Source of the DNA: Lolium rigidum
Lineage: Eukaryota; Streptophyta; Magnoliopsida; Poales; Poaceae
NCBI RefSeq assembly: GCF_022539505.1
Contig: NC_061514.1
Coordinates: forward strand, 245,818,124 to 245,882,123
Reading direction: 5' to 3'
DNA: 64,000 nucleotides
The translations under genes and the position numbers were made by a program. Positions 1 to 9,950 of the stretch are shown here, piece by piece (within the stretch, counting starts at the first letter, position 1; the number at the start of each line of letters is the position of its first letter). Below the pieces are notes generated by a model. It was not told where the DNA came from and did not search any database. It was given only the letters and a program-made list of their open reading frames with translations.

Positions 1-560
1 ACTTCGAGGAAGAAGACTTGACCTCCTTTTGCAGTCGAGCCTTGTCAGCTTCCAGGGAAGTGAATTGGGAGGCAAAGGTCTCCAAAGAAGATATGAAAAC
101 TCTCAAATCCTTAAGAAAAGGGAAAAATAGATATTTGATGAAGGATCACTAATCAAGGCACATTCAGGAAAGCTTGCGTTGCGACAGAAAAAGACTTACA
201 GGTTTCCCTGAAGGAGGAGTTGCGGCAGCAGCAGTCGAAGGAATATCTTTCCCCTTGGAGAGGGAGGAAGCAGTCGATATCTGGGCCGCGGGGACTGCAG
301 CAGGGGCCGAAGCCTCGGAAGCTGCAAGATTCGGCAGAGCGGCACCAGATTTGGCCTTCTTAGATGGAGGCTCGATGAAACCTTCGTCACTGCAAAAAAG
401 AAAATTGGCAGAAGTTAAGAAAAGAATGTGAATGATAAGGATATAATACGAATTCTGGGAAAGGAAGCAAGGACTTACAGATCGAAAAGATCATCTTCGT
501 CGGCAAAGCCGCCGGATGGTCACTTCACAGGCGAAGCTCTGGCATCCTCCGCAGCTGCAT
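1..560 (-). pseudogene. 3' exons of the E1a antisense gene, decayed
   Basis: On the minus strand the sequence at 1-90 reads as a Lys/Glu-rich helical segment with motifs such as SLEADKARLQKEV, as expected for the coiled-coil tail of the Transposase_28-type antisense protein encoded just upstream. The stretch around 480-560 gives an acidic, Ala/Asp-rich reading. Frames are not continuous, and introns or lesions separate the pieces. Exact exon limits cannot be set by eye. Confidence 0.4.
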
Positions 561-782
561 CAACAAAGGCAGCATGATCAGCGTCATCATCACGCATTGA
601 CCCCGCTGTGTTGCTAATATCGTTGGCTAGGGGTGGAGGATTGGTAAAGTCAGCTTCAGAGTTCATCGGATCATCGCGTTCATCCTTTGGGCTTGTGTTT
701 TCGTCAGTATGAAATGCAACAGGGGCTGAGGAATCTCTTCCCTGGGAAGTATCATCTGACAGGTCTCACAAGTTTCCAGGAG

Positions 783-1880
783 CTATGGGGATCTGTCGAA
801 GAAAAGCAAGTAAGAACAATGATAGTCATATTGATCAAGGGAAAACAGCACAATAAGAGTATGAGGAGGAAAATTTACCTCCATTGGCGGATGATCAGCA
901 TCAAAAGGTGGATGGGGAGATATCAGCGGAATTGAATCTTCCTGGCTGAAGAGAGTGAGTCGTCGAACTTCATCAAGTAGTTCCTTTTCGGATAGTTCAG
1001 CAATATTTATCCTAGTCTCATCCTTCGGACCCGAATATAACCACATCGGATGATCCCTAACCATGATCGGCTTAACCCGATGCTTCAGGAACACAGCGGC
1101 TACCTCTCTACCTATCATGGTCTAGCCATCGACTTCTTTGATCCGAAGAAATCTGTCAAATAACTCGTCGACTGCTGGATTTTCGTCGGGAGAAAGGATG
1201 TTCTTCCATGATTGCTTAGGTTTGGCTTCAAGAACATCGGAGAAACGAGGAAGCTGGGATTCGATTGTTGAAGAATCCCTAATGTAGAACCACTTCAGTC
1301 TCCACCCTTGCACGGATTCTCTCATCGGAAAGTTGAAATAATTAACTTCTGAGCGGGCGACGAACCCAACTCCCCCGATGACAAAGGGTCCGCTGCTACT
1401 GCTGTATCTTTTTACGAAGAAATTTTTCTTCCACAACCCAAAGTGAGGCTCAATGCCCAAAAACGCTTCGCAAAGGGTGATAAACACAGCAAGGTGAAGG
1501 ATTGAGTTGGGGGTCAATTGCCACAGTTGGATCTCGTAAGTCCGTAGAAGGTGATGAAGGAACTTGTGGGCAGGGAGCGAGAGACCTCGGTACAAGAACG
1601 ACAAGAACATCACGGTAAAACCAGCGGGAGGATTAGGCCGTGAAATTGCACCTGGGAGAATTACATTCCGCTCGTCGGGAGAGATTAGACCAAGGCTCCG
1701 AGCCCTCTTTTCGTCATGCTTCGTGACGGAGGACGCCAGCCAATCGTCGGGGTTGGACCCAGCCGTGGAACTTGATGGCGCTGGCGGCGCCGGAGCTGGA
1801 GGAGGAGCGTCTAGAGCGCTTTTCTTCGATGGATTTGAAGAAGCCCTGGTGGCGGTGGTGGGGTTCTTCTTCTTCACCAT
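783..1880 (-). pseudogene. Antisense gene of E1a, Transposase_28-type 'putative gypsy-type transposon' protein
   Basis: A minus-strand gene starting at ATG 1880. The N-terminus is a low-complexity Lys/Ser/Pro/Ala tail (about residues 1-45). The conserved domain follows, with motifs SPDERNVILPG, GLSLPAHKFLHHLL, LTPNSILHLAVFITLCEAFLGI and VNYFNFPMRESVQGW. The frame continues unshifted from 1122 to 1118 but is broken by a TAG at 1119-1121. The downstream half reads MIGREVAAVFLKHRVKP and MWLYSGPKDETRIN. Such genes sit antisense downstream of pol in grass Tat elements and their function is unknown. A TATA-like stretch (TTTTATAAT on the minus strand) lies near 2000-2010. The single nonsense codon makes this copy a probable pseudogene. 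Confidence 0.7.
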
Positions 1881-2286
1881 TGTTGGATCTAGAGAAGATC
1901 TGGAAGCGGCGACGGCGCATCGGTTATGAGTGAAGAAGATGGAGGAAGGAGAAGAGGACGCAAGAATGATGTGTGAGAAAGGGAGAGCTTGCTCCGAAAG
2001 ATTATAAAAGCGAAAGGAAACCTGAAGACTGCGTGGGCACGTGTCATAATTTCCAATTAATTAAGAGGACCCTTTCTTCATCATTGATCGCGGAAATCGA
2101 GGAGACGTCTTGGTAACTGTACGAGAGTAGCGGATATTTCTTAAAAACAGAACCACGCAGAAGTAGGATGGGCCCAACGGGTCGTGTCCTGTCAGTCAAA
2201 ATTGTAGTATTGATAATGTCATCAGTGACGTCGTGAAGACCGCCGAAAGCATCCGAAGGAAAACGGAAAAGTATCGGATGGTTGAC

Positions 2287-2515
2287 TTGAGTCCACGCAC
2301 GGATCGCAAGCATCCGCACCTAGACTCGAGGGCTACTCCCATCGGGAGCGCTGGACGCGCACCCAATAAAATGAGAACTCGAAGATATTCCTGTGAAGAA
2401 ATATTTGAAGAAAAGGATGGAATGTTCAGCTCGAGTCTGCACCCGGTCACAAGCGCCCGTGCCCAGACTCGGGGGCTACTCCCATCGGGAGCGCTGAACG
2501 CGCACCCGATAAAAC
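2287..2515 (+). repeat. Two tandem ~85-140-bp units in the E1a 3' untranslated region
   Basis: Two units (about 2287-2371 and 2427-2515) share the order TTGAGTCCACGCACGG / AGCATCCGC / CTCGGGGGCTACTCCCATCG / GGAGCGCTG / GCGCACCCGATAAAA. Diverged copies recur at 9201-9283 (E1a) and 10221-10290 (E1b). The core resembles the polypurine segment next to the 3' LTR, so they may be duplicated polypurine-tract regions. Confidence 0.7.
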
Positions 2516-2562
2516 TTTTTTGCACTGCAGGATCATGCCCGGGGACTTGATTCTGTGTAGGG

Positions 2563-4031
2563 TGATACGTCTCCAACGTATCTATAATTTCTTATGTTCC
2601 ATGCTACTTTTATGATGATACACATATGTTTTATACACACTTTACATCATTTATATGCATTTTACGGAACTAACCTATTGACGAGATGCCGAAGAGCCAG
2701 TTGCTGTTTACTGCTGTTTTTGGTTTCAGAAATCCTACACAGGAAATATTCTCGGAATCGGACGAAATCAACGCTCAATATCTTATTTTTCCCGGAAGCT
2801 TCCAGAGCACCGAAGAGGGGCCAGAGAGGAGCCAGGGGGCCCCACCCCACAAGGCGGCGCGGCCAAGGGGGGGCGCCCCCCTATGCTGTGGCTGCACCAG
2901 GACTCCCCCGAGGCTGCCCTTCCGCCTACTTAAAGCCTCCGTCGCGAAAACCCTAAAAGAATAAGCTAGGGTACGAGAAAAGTTCCAGAGCCGCCGCCAT
3001 CGCGAAGCCAAGATTCGGGGGACAGAAGTCTCTGTTCCGGCACGCCGCCGGGACGGGGAAGTGCCCCTGGAAGGCATCTCCATCGACACCACCGCCATCT
3101 TCATCACCGCCGTCTGTCTCCTATGATGAGGAGGGAGTAGTTCTCCCCGAGGCTAAGGGCTGTACCGTAGCTATGTGGTTCATCTCTCTCTCCCATGTGA
3201 TCTTTATGTGATCATGAGCTTTGTGATCTAGTTGAATATCATCTATGTGCTACTCTAGTGATGTTATTAAAGTAGTCTATTCCTCCTCCATGATGTAATG
3301 TTGACAATGTGTGCATCATGTAGTACTTGGCATAGGTTATGATTGTAATCTATTGTAGATTATGGAGTTAACTATTACTATGATAGTATTGATGCGATCT
3401 ATTGCCCCTTTCATAGCCTGACGGTGACAGTGTGCATGCTATGTTAGTACTCGGTATAATTGCAATGGTCTATTATGCACTCTAAGGTTACTTAAATATG
3501 AACACCGAATGTTGTGGAGCTTGTTTACTCCGGCTTGAGGGAGCTCTTGTGGCCCTACACAATGAATGGTGTCTGTCATCCGACAAGAGAGTGTAGAGAA
3601 AGTAGTATTTGTTTATTCAGTTATGTGATCAATGTTGAGAGTGTCCACTAGTGAAAGTATGATCCCTAGGCCTTGTTTCCGAATATCGAATCACCGTTTA
3701 TTTACTCGTTCCACCGCATGTTTACTCGCTGCCATCTTTATTTCAGATTGCTATTACCACTCATATTCATCCATATCACTTGCATCTCACTATCTCTTCG
3801 CCAAACTAGTGCACCTATACATCTGACAAGTGTATTAGGTGTGTTGGGGACACAAGAGACTTCTTGTATCGTAATTGCAGGGTTGCTTGAGAGGGATATC
3901 TTTGTCCTCTACCTCCCTGAGTTCGATAAACCTTGGGTGATTCACTTAAGGGAAACTTGCTACTGTTCTACAAACCTCTGCTCTTGGAGGCCCAACACTG
4001 TCTACAGGAATAGAAGCGTGCGTAGACATCA
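2563..4031 (+). repeat. 5' LTR of element B
   Basis: Starts TGATACGTCTCCAACGTATC and ends GTAGACATCA. It is followed after 10 bp by the primer-binding site. The first ~400 bp resemble the LTRs of A, C and D. The 3' part (ending CAACACTGTCTACAGG...) is shared with D but not with A or C. Confidence 0.92.
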
Positions 4032-4041
4032 AGCTATTTTC

Positions 4042-4059
4042 TGGCGCCGTTGCCGGGGA
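4042..4059 (+). promoter_or_regulatory. Primer-binding site (tRNA-Asp type) of element B
   Basis: TGGCGCCGTTGCCGGGGA is complementary to the 3' end of plant tRNA-Asp including CCA. This primer is characteristic of Athila-group Gypsy elements. It lies 10 bp after the 5' LTR. Confidence 0.9.
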
Positions 4060-4204
4060 GGTAAGGTAAAAGGTATTCACATCTTCCGACTACTAAGCTA
4101 TTTCCTAGCACTGTTGCCGGTGTGTGAGTGCTCGAAGCTATTTCCTTTAGATCCTGCAATTGCATCTTTTTGTTTCTTGTTTTTATTTTCACTAGTTAGG
4201 CTTA

Positions 4205-4702
4205 ATGGAAAACAACAAAAACATTAGAGATCTTTATAGTATCTATCTTGAATTAGGACATGATGTGTTTGAAGAGAGAATTAAAAAACCCATGGAACTT
4301 TGTTTGCAAAATAGTTGTAGCAATGTTATTAGCATGAACTCTTTGAACACTATTATCGCTAATGCTATGGAAGAATTTAAGCTTGGGGAAGCTGGTTGTG
4401 ATATTTTTAGTCCCCCAAGTTTTGAGGATAAAATTTTCTTTGATGATACTTTGCCTCCCATTTATGATGATTATAATGATAGTGGTATTTTGGTGCCACC
4501 TACTATGGAGGATAAAGTTTATTATGATTATACCATGTCTGCAATTTATGATGATTACAATGATGGTTGTGATAGTTTTACTCCCACTATTACTAATAAA
4601 ATGGATTATGCTTATGTGGAGAGTAATGATACTTTTATGCATGTGAATAAGAATGCTTTATGTGATAGTTATATTGTTGAGTTTGTTCATGATGCTACTT
4701 GA
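4205..4702 (+). CDS. 165-aa acidic protein of element B, function unknown
   Basis: An uninterrupted ORF in the place where A and C carry gag. It starts MENNKNIRDLYSIYLELGHD and is rich in Asp, Tyr and Asn. It contains an internal duplication: a block of about 28 residues with EDKIFFDDTLPPIYDDYNDS near residues 76-95 recurs as EDKVYYDYTMSAIYDDYNDG near 103-122. No gag helices, zinc knuckle, protease DxG or polymerase motif is visible. The frame closes at TGA 4700-4702. Hydrophobic coding-like sequence follows in another frame (4766-4966), so the native product may once have been longer. The codon texture, rich in GAT/TAT/AAT, matches the gag ORFs of A and C. Role not known. Packaging help or an env-like position is speculative. 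Confidence 0.55.
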   Translation: MENNKNIRDLYSIYLELGHDVFEERIKKPMELCLQNSCSNVISMNSLNTIIANAMEEFKLGEAGCDIFSPPSFEDKIFFDDTLPPIYDDYNDSGILVPPTMEDKVYYDYTMSAIYDDYNDGCDSFTPTITNKMDYAYVESNDTFMHVNKNALCDSYIVEFVHDAT

Positions 4703-4765
4703 AAGTTATTATGAGAGAGGGAAACATGGTTATATGCATCTTAATAATATTAAGTTTCCCTCTTT

Positions 4766-4966
4766 ATGTTGAGAATCTTGAAGTTGCGCTTGTGTTGCCT
4801 TTCTATGCTTGTTACATTATGCTTACATGACTTGTTTATTTACAAGATTTCTTTTCATAGGAAGTGGGTTAGGCTTAAATTTGTTTCATACTTTCTTTTT
4901 TATGCTCTCTTTGCTTCAACTCTCATCCTTACGAGAGCAGCATTAAAATTACTGAGCCCATCTTAA
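4766..4966 (+). pseudogene. Short hydrophobic ORF of element B, possibly the frameshifted tail of the 165-aa ORF
   Basis: A 66-aa reading with two hydrophobic stretches, LRLCCLSMLVTLCLHDLFIY and FVSYFLFYALFASTLILT, separated by basic KISFHRKWVRLK. This looks like two membrane segments with a positive loop. It begins 63 bp after the stop of the 165-aa ORF in a different frame. It has no obvious start context of its own and may be a decayed continuation. Not recognised. Confidence 0.3.
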
Positions 4967-4969
4967 TGG

Positions 4970-7560
4970 CTATAAAGAAAGCACTTCTTGGGAGATAACC
5001 CATGTTTTTATTTTGCTACTGTTTTGTTGTGTCTTGGAAGTTGTTACTATTGTAGCAACCTCTCCTTATCTTTATTTTATTGCATTGTTGTGCCAAGTAA
5101 AGTCTTTGATAGTAAGGTTGATACCAGATTTGGATTACTGCGCAGAAACAGATTTCGTGCTGTCACGAATTTGAGTAGGTATCTCTGTAGGTAACTCAGA
5201 AAAATCTGCCAATTTTCGTGTGTGATCCTCAGATATGTACGAAACTTTCATTCAATTTGAGATTTTTCATCTGAGCAAGTTAAGTGCCTCAAAAAAATTC
5301 GTATTTACGGACTGTTCTGTTTTGACAGATTCTGCCTTTTATTTCGCATTGCCTCTTTTGCTATGTTGAATGGATTTCTTTGTTCCATTAACTTCCAGTA
5401 GCTTTGTACAATGTCCAGAAGTGTTAAGAATGATTGTGTCACCTCTGAATATGTGAATTTTTGATTATGCACTAACCCTCTAATGAGTTTGTTTTGAGTT
5501 TGGTGTGGAGGAAGTTTTCAAGGGTCAAGAGAGGAGGATGATACAATATGATCAAGAAGAGTGAAAAGTCTAAGCTTGGGGATGCCCCCGTGGTTCATCC
5601 CTGCATATTTCAAGAAGACTCAAGCATCTAAGCTTGGGGATGCCCAAGGCATCCCCTTCTTCATCGACAACCTTTCAGGTCACCTCTAGTGAAACTATAT
5701 TTTTATTCCGTCACATCTTATGTGCTTTACTTGGAGCGTCTGTGTGCTTTTATTTTTGTTTTTGTTTGAATAAACTCGGATCCTAGCAATCCTTGTTTGG
5801 GAGAGAGACACGCTCCGCTTTTTCATTTGAACACTTGTGTTCTTCGCTTTATTTTTAATGTTCATGGCTAAAGTTAAAAGCTGCTGCATTTATTGCTATT
5901 TGGTTGGAAACAGAAAATGCTTCATGTGGTAATTGGTATAATGTCTTGAATAATTTGATACTTGGCAATTGTTGTGCTCAAATAGATCATGTTTAAGCTC
6001 TTGCATCATGTACTTTGCACCCATTAATGAAGAACTACCATAGAGCTTGTTAAAATTTGGTTTGCATGATTGGTCTCTCTAGAGTCTAGATATTTTCTGG
6101 TTAAGGTGTTTGAACAACAAGGAGACAGCGTAGAGTCTTATAATGCTTGCAATATGTTCTTATGTAAGTTTTTCTGTACCGGTTTATACTTGAGTTTGCT
6201 TCAAACAACCTTGCTAGCCTAAGCCTTGTAATGAGAGGGATTTCTTCTCGTGCATCCAAATCCTTGAGCCAAAAACTATGCCATTTGTGTCCACCATACC
6301 TACCTACTACATGGTATTTCTCTGCCATTCCAAAGTAAATTACTTGAGTGCTACCTTTAAAATTCTATTCTTTGTCTTTACAATATATGGCTCATGGGAA
6401 AATAGCCTTAAAAACTATTGTGGTGAAGAATATGCAGCTTATGTATCTTATTTCTTATAAGTTGCTTGTTGAGCGGTAACCATGCTTCTGGGGACGCCAC
6501 CAACTATTACACCTTTGTTGAATATCATGTGAGTTGCTATGCATGTTCGTCTTGTCTGAAGTAAGGGTGATTTATCATGATCAAATGGTTTGAGTATGCA
6601 TATTGTTAGAGAAGAACATTGGGCCGCTAACTAAAGCCATGAATCATGGTGGAAGTTTCAGTTTGGACAATTAATCCTCAATCTCTTATGAGAATATTAT
6701 CTCGTTGTTGAATGCTTATGCATTAAAGAGGAGTCCGTTACTCCGTTGTCTATGTTGTCCCGGTATGGATGTCCTAAGTTGAGATTTATCAAAAACGAGA
6801 AATCAAATGCGATCTATCTCCTTGGACCTTTGTACAGTGCGGCATAGAGGTACCCCTTTGTGACACTTGGTTGAAACATATGTTATGCAATGATAATCCA
6901 TGTAAATCCAAGCTAATTAGGACAAGGTGCGAGCACTATTGGTAATCTATGCATGAGGCTTGCAACTTATAGGATGTCTTATACATAACACATATGATTT
7001 ATTACTACCGTTGACAAAATTGTTTCTATGTTTTCAAAATGAAAAGCTCTAGCACAAAAATAGTAATCCATGCTTCCCTCTGCGAAGTGCCTATCTTTTA
7101 CTTTATGTTGAGTCAGTCTACCTATCCTTTCTATCTTAGAAGCAAACACTTATGTCAACTGTGTGCATTGATTCTTACATGTTTACCTATTGTACTTGTT
7201 ATATTGCTTTATGTTGACAACTATCCATGAGATATACATGTTACAAGTTGAAAGAAATTGCTGAAACTTAATCATCCTTTGTGTTGTTTCAAAACTTTCT
7301 ACTAAGAATTTATTGCTTTATGAGTTAACTCCTATGCAAGTCTTATTGATGCTTGTCTTGAAAGTACTATTCATGAAAAGTCTTTGCTATATGATTCAGT
7401 TGTTTAATTCATTGTCTTTACCATTGCTTTGAATCACTTCATTCATCTCATATGCTTTACAATAGTATTGATCAAGATTATGATAGCATGTCACTTAAGA
7501 AATTATCTTTGTTATCGTTTACCTACTCGAGGGCAAGTAGGAACTAAGCTTGGGGATGCT
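4970..7560 (+). other. Noncoding 3' region of element B, shared with A and C
   Basis: No coding sequence supported. The region aligns by eye with 23140-25730 (A) and, inverted, with 49418-51900 (C), beginning at the common AAAGAAAGC...GGGAGA.AACCC. It contains the AAGCTTGGGGATGC motif twice, a hairpin at 5636-5656, and the polypurine-like sequence directly before the 3' LTR. Confidence 0.75.
5571..5656 (+). repeat. Paired CTAAGCTTGGGGATGCC motifs with conserved hairpin
   Basis: CTAAGCTTGGGGATGCC occurs at about 5570 and 5628. The second copy continues into GGGGATGCC-CAA-GGCATCCCC (5636-5656), a perfect 9-bp stem with a 3-nt loop. The same AAGCTTGGGGATGC abuts the 3' LTR at about 7546-7559. 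The arrangement is repeated in A and C. Confidence 0.8.
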
Positions 7561-9026
7561 TGATACGTCTCCAACGTATCTATAATTTCTTATGTTCCAT
7601 GCTACTTTTATGATGATACACATATGTTTTATACACACTTTACATCATTTATATGCATTTTCCGGAACTAACCTATTGACGAGATGCCGAAGAGCCAGTT
7701 GTTGTTTTTTGCTGTTTTTGGTTTCAGAAATCCTACACAGGAAATATTCTCGGAATCAGATGAAATCAACGCCCAATATCTTATTTTTCCCGGAAGCTTC
7801 CAGAGCACCGAAGAGGGGCCAGAGAGGAGCCAGGGGGCCCCACCCCACAAGGCGGCGCGGCCAGGGGGGCGCCCCCCTGTGGTGTGGCTGCACCAGGACT
7901 CCCCCGAGGCTGCCCTTCCGCCTACTTAAAGCCTCCGTCGCGAAAACCCTAAAAGAATAAGCCAAGGTACGAGAAAAGTTCCAGAGCCGCCGCCATCGGG
8001 AAGCCAAGATTCAGGGGACAGAAGTCTCTGTTCCGGCACGCCGCCGGGACGGGGAAGTGCCCCCGGAAGGCATCTCCATCGACACCACCTCCATCTTCAT
8101 CACCGCTGCTGTCTCCTATGATGAGGAGGGAGTAGTTCCCCCCGAGGCTAAGGGATGTACCGTAGCTATGTGGTTCATCTCTCTCTCCCATGTGATCTTT
8201 ATGTGATCATGAGCTTTGTGATCTAGTTGAATATCATCTATGTGCTACTCTAGTGATGTTATTAAAGTAGTCTATTCCTCCTCCATGATGTAATGTTGAC
8301 GAGTGTGTGCATCATGTAGTACTTGGCATAGGTTATGATTGTAATCTCTCGTAGATTATGGAGTTAACTATTACTATGATAGTATTGATGCGATCTATTC
8401 CCCCTTTCATAGCCTGACGGTGACAGTGTGCATGCTATGTTAGTACTCGGTATAATTGCAATGGTCTATCATGCACTCTAAGGTTACTTAAATATGAACA
8501 CCGAATGTTGTGGAGCTTGTTTACTCCGGCTTGAGGGAGCTCTTGTAGCCCTACACAATGAATGGTGTTTGTCATCCGACAAGAGAGTGTAGAGAAAGTA
8601 GTATTTGTTTATTCAGTTATGTGATCAATGTTGAGAGTGTCCACTAGTGAAAGTATGATCCCTAGGCCTTGTTTCCGAATATCGAATCACCGTTTATTTA
8701 CTGTTCCACTGCATGTTTACTCGCTGCCATCTTTATTTCAGATTGCTATTACCACTCATATTCATCCATATCACTTGCATCTCACTATCTCTTCGCCAAA
8801 CTAGTGCACCTATACATCTGACAAGTGTATTAGGTGTGTTGGGGACACAAGCGACTTCTTGTATCGTAATTGCAGGGTTGCTTGAGAGGGATATCTTTGT
8901 CCTCTGCCTCCCTGAGTTCGATAAACCTTGGGTGTTTCACTTAAGGGAAACTTGCTGCTGTTCTACAAACCTCTGCTCTTGGAGGCCCAACACTGTCTAC
9001 AGGAATAGAAGCGTGCGTAGACATCT
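7561..9026 (+). repeat. 3' LTR of element B
   Basis: Near-identical to 2563-4031, with scattered substitutions (for example TTACGG against TTCCGG about 100 bp in). Preceded by AAGCTTGGGGATGC as polypurine-like tract and followed by target duplication TAGGG. Confidence 0.92.
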
Positions 9027-9200
9027 TAGGGTAACGTTGTTTTGCCATCGGCAGTTAATCAGCAAAGCTGGGCACGTTACTCAATATCCTTTACGCGTTG
9101 AAACCTTAATGAAGAATACAAGCCCCGGTACAAATGTATCGGATGACCTATGAAGACTTGCAGAAAACTTCGGCAGAAGAAGACGTTCGAATGGCACAAC

Positions 9201-9283
9201 TTGAGTCTACGCACGGATTGTGAGCATCCGTACCTAGACTCGGGGGGCTACTCCCATCGGGAGCGCTGGAAGCGCACCCGATA
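9201..9283 (+). repeat. Third copy of the CTCGGGGGCTACTCCCATCG repeat (E1a)
   Basis: Same order of blocks as the units at 2287-2515. A diverged fourth copy lies at 10221-10290 in E1b. This copy lies in the E1a 3' region restored once B is removed. Confidence 0.65.
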
Positions 9284-9398
9284 GAAGAAGATAATGCTGT
9301 TACAAGATGGACAAGAACAATCAAGGGAGAAGAACATTCAGTGGAGGCATGCTTTAGTCTCTACCCGAAATATCTTCGGCTAGACACTCGGGGACTAC

Positions 9399-9950
9399 TG
9401 ACGTGGGCATTACGCTTCGGCTAACTGACATTGCCCTATCCTGTGCGGCCCAACTGGAGGCCCATGAAGATACCCGATGGCGAGGCGGGCCACTAGGATA
9501 GTGCTGGAGAAGATTCCTTGAAGAACAAGACAGAGAGGAGCCGAACAAGGAAAGTTTAGAGCCAGGTCTTTTTTAAACCTAGTCGTACACGGACAAATCT
9601 CTTGAGACCTGGCCTCCTATATAAAGGCCAGGAGAGGGGCTGCCGAGGGACAGAATCAGTCATAGCAACTTTAGCCACCAGAAGTCTAGAGCTAGGTCGC
9701 CGTAGCACTTATTAGCCTCTCGACGAGATCACAGCCGAAACCTTCGGCACCCCATTGTAAACCCAATATTCTCATAATCAAGATCAGACAGGCAGGACGT
9801 AAGGGTTTTACCTCATCAAGGGCCCCGAACCTGGGTAAATCGCTCTCCCCGCTTGTCCGTCAACCGATGTCTCGTGTCAGCCTACAGGATTCCATCAACC
9901 CTAAGCCCCAATCGGAGGGCATTGCCGAGGAGTACCCTCGACACTCGTCA
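9399..9950 (+). repeat. 3' LTR of E1a
   Basis: Starts TGACGTGGGCATT after GGGGACTAC and ends ACACTCGTCA. It shares the body of the LTRs at 10391-10942 (plus) and 11817-12389 (minus), including ACCTCATCAAGGGCCC.GAACCTGGGTAAATC. TG...CA ends are present. The next bases, ATAAA, are its presumed target duplication, with the partner outside the window. Confidence 0.85.
9618..9626 (+). promoter_or_regulatory. TATA box in the E1a LTR
   Basis: TATATAAAG sits mid-LTR before GGCCAGGAGAGG, the usual position of the LTR promoter. The E1b LTR has the weaker TATGTAAAG at the same place (near 10628). Confidence 0.6.

Larger units (their letters stand above)
2563..9026 (+). mobile_element. Element B: nonautonomous LTR retrotransposon with a 165-aa acidic ORF
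   Basis: Bounded by direct LTRs of 1469 bp (2563-4031) and 1466 bp (7561-9026), with exact 5-bp target duplication TAGGG at 2558-2562 and 9027-9031. The primer-binding site at 4042-4059 matches the plant tRNA-Asp 3' end. The interior is 3.5 kb and encodes no gag, protease, RT or integrase, only a 165-aa acidic ORF and a short hydrophobic ORF. The last 2.5 kb of the interior is shared with elements A and C. It must depend on a helper. The last base of the 3' LTR is T where the 5' LTR has A. Confidence 0.9.
1..9950 (+). mobile_element. E1a: 3' part of a Tat-like Ty3/Gypsy retrotransposon, interrupted by element B
   Basis: The 3' part of a plus-strand element whose pol lies left of the window. 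It holds an antisense gene (minus strand, 1-1880), a 3' untranslated region with repeats built on CTCGGGGGCTACTCCCATCG, a polypurine-like GGGGACTAC at 9390-9398, and a 552-bp LTR at 9399-9950. Element B splits it at 2563-9026, and TAGGG is present on both sides of B. The antisense gene plus this LTR type is typical of grass Tat-lineage elements. The left LTR is not visible. Confidence 0.75.

Noticed and set aside
2594..3107. Short readings on both strands inside LTRs of B (and equivalents in A, C, D)
   Set aside because: They recur in every LTR copy and follow the GC-rich leader of the LTR. No protein family.
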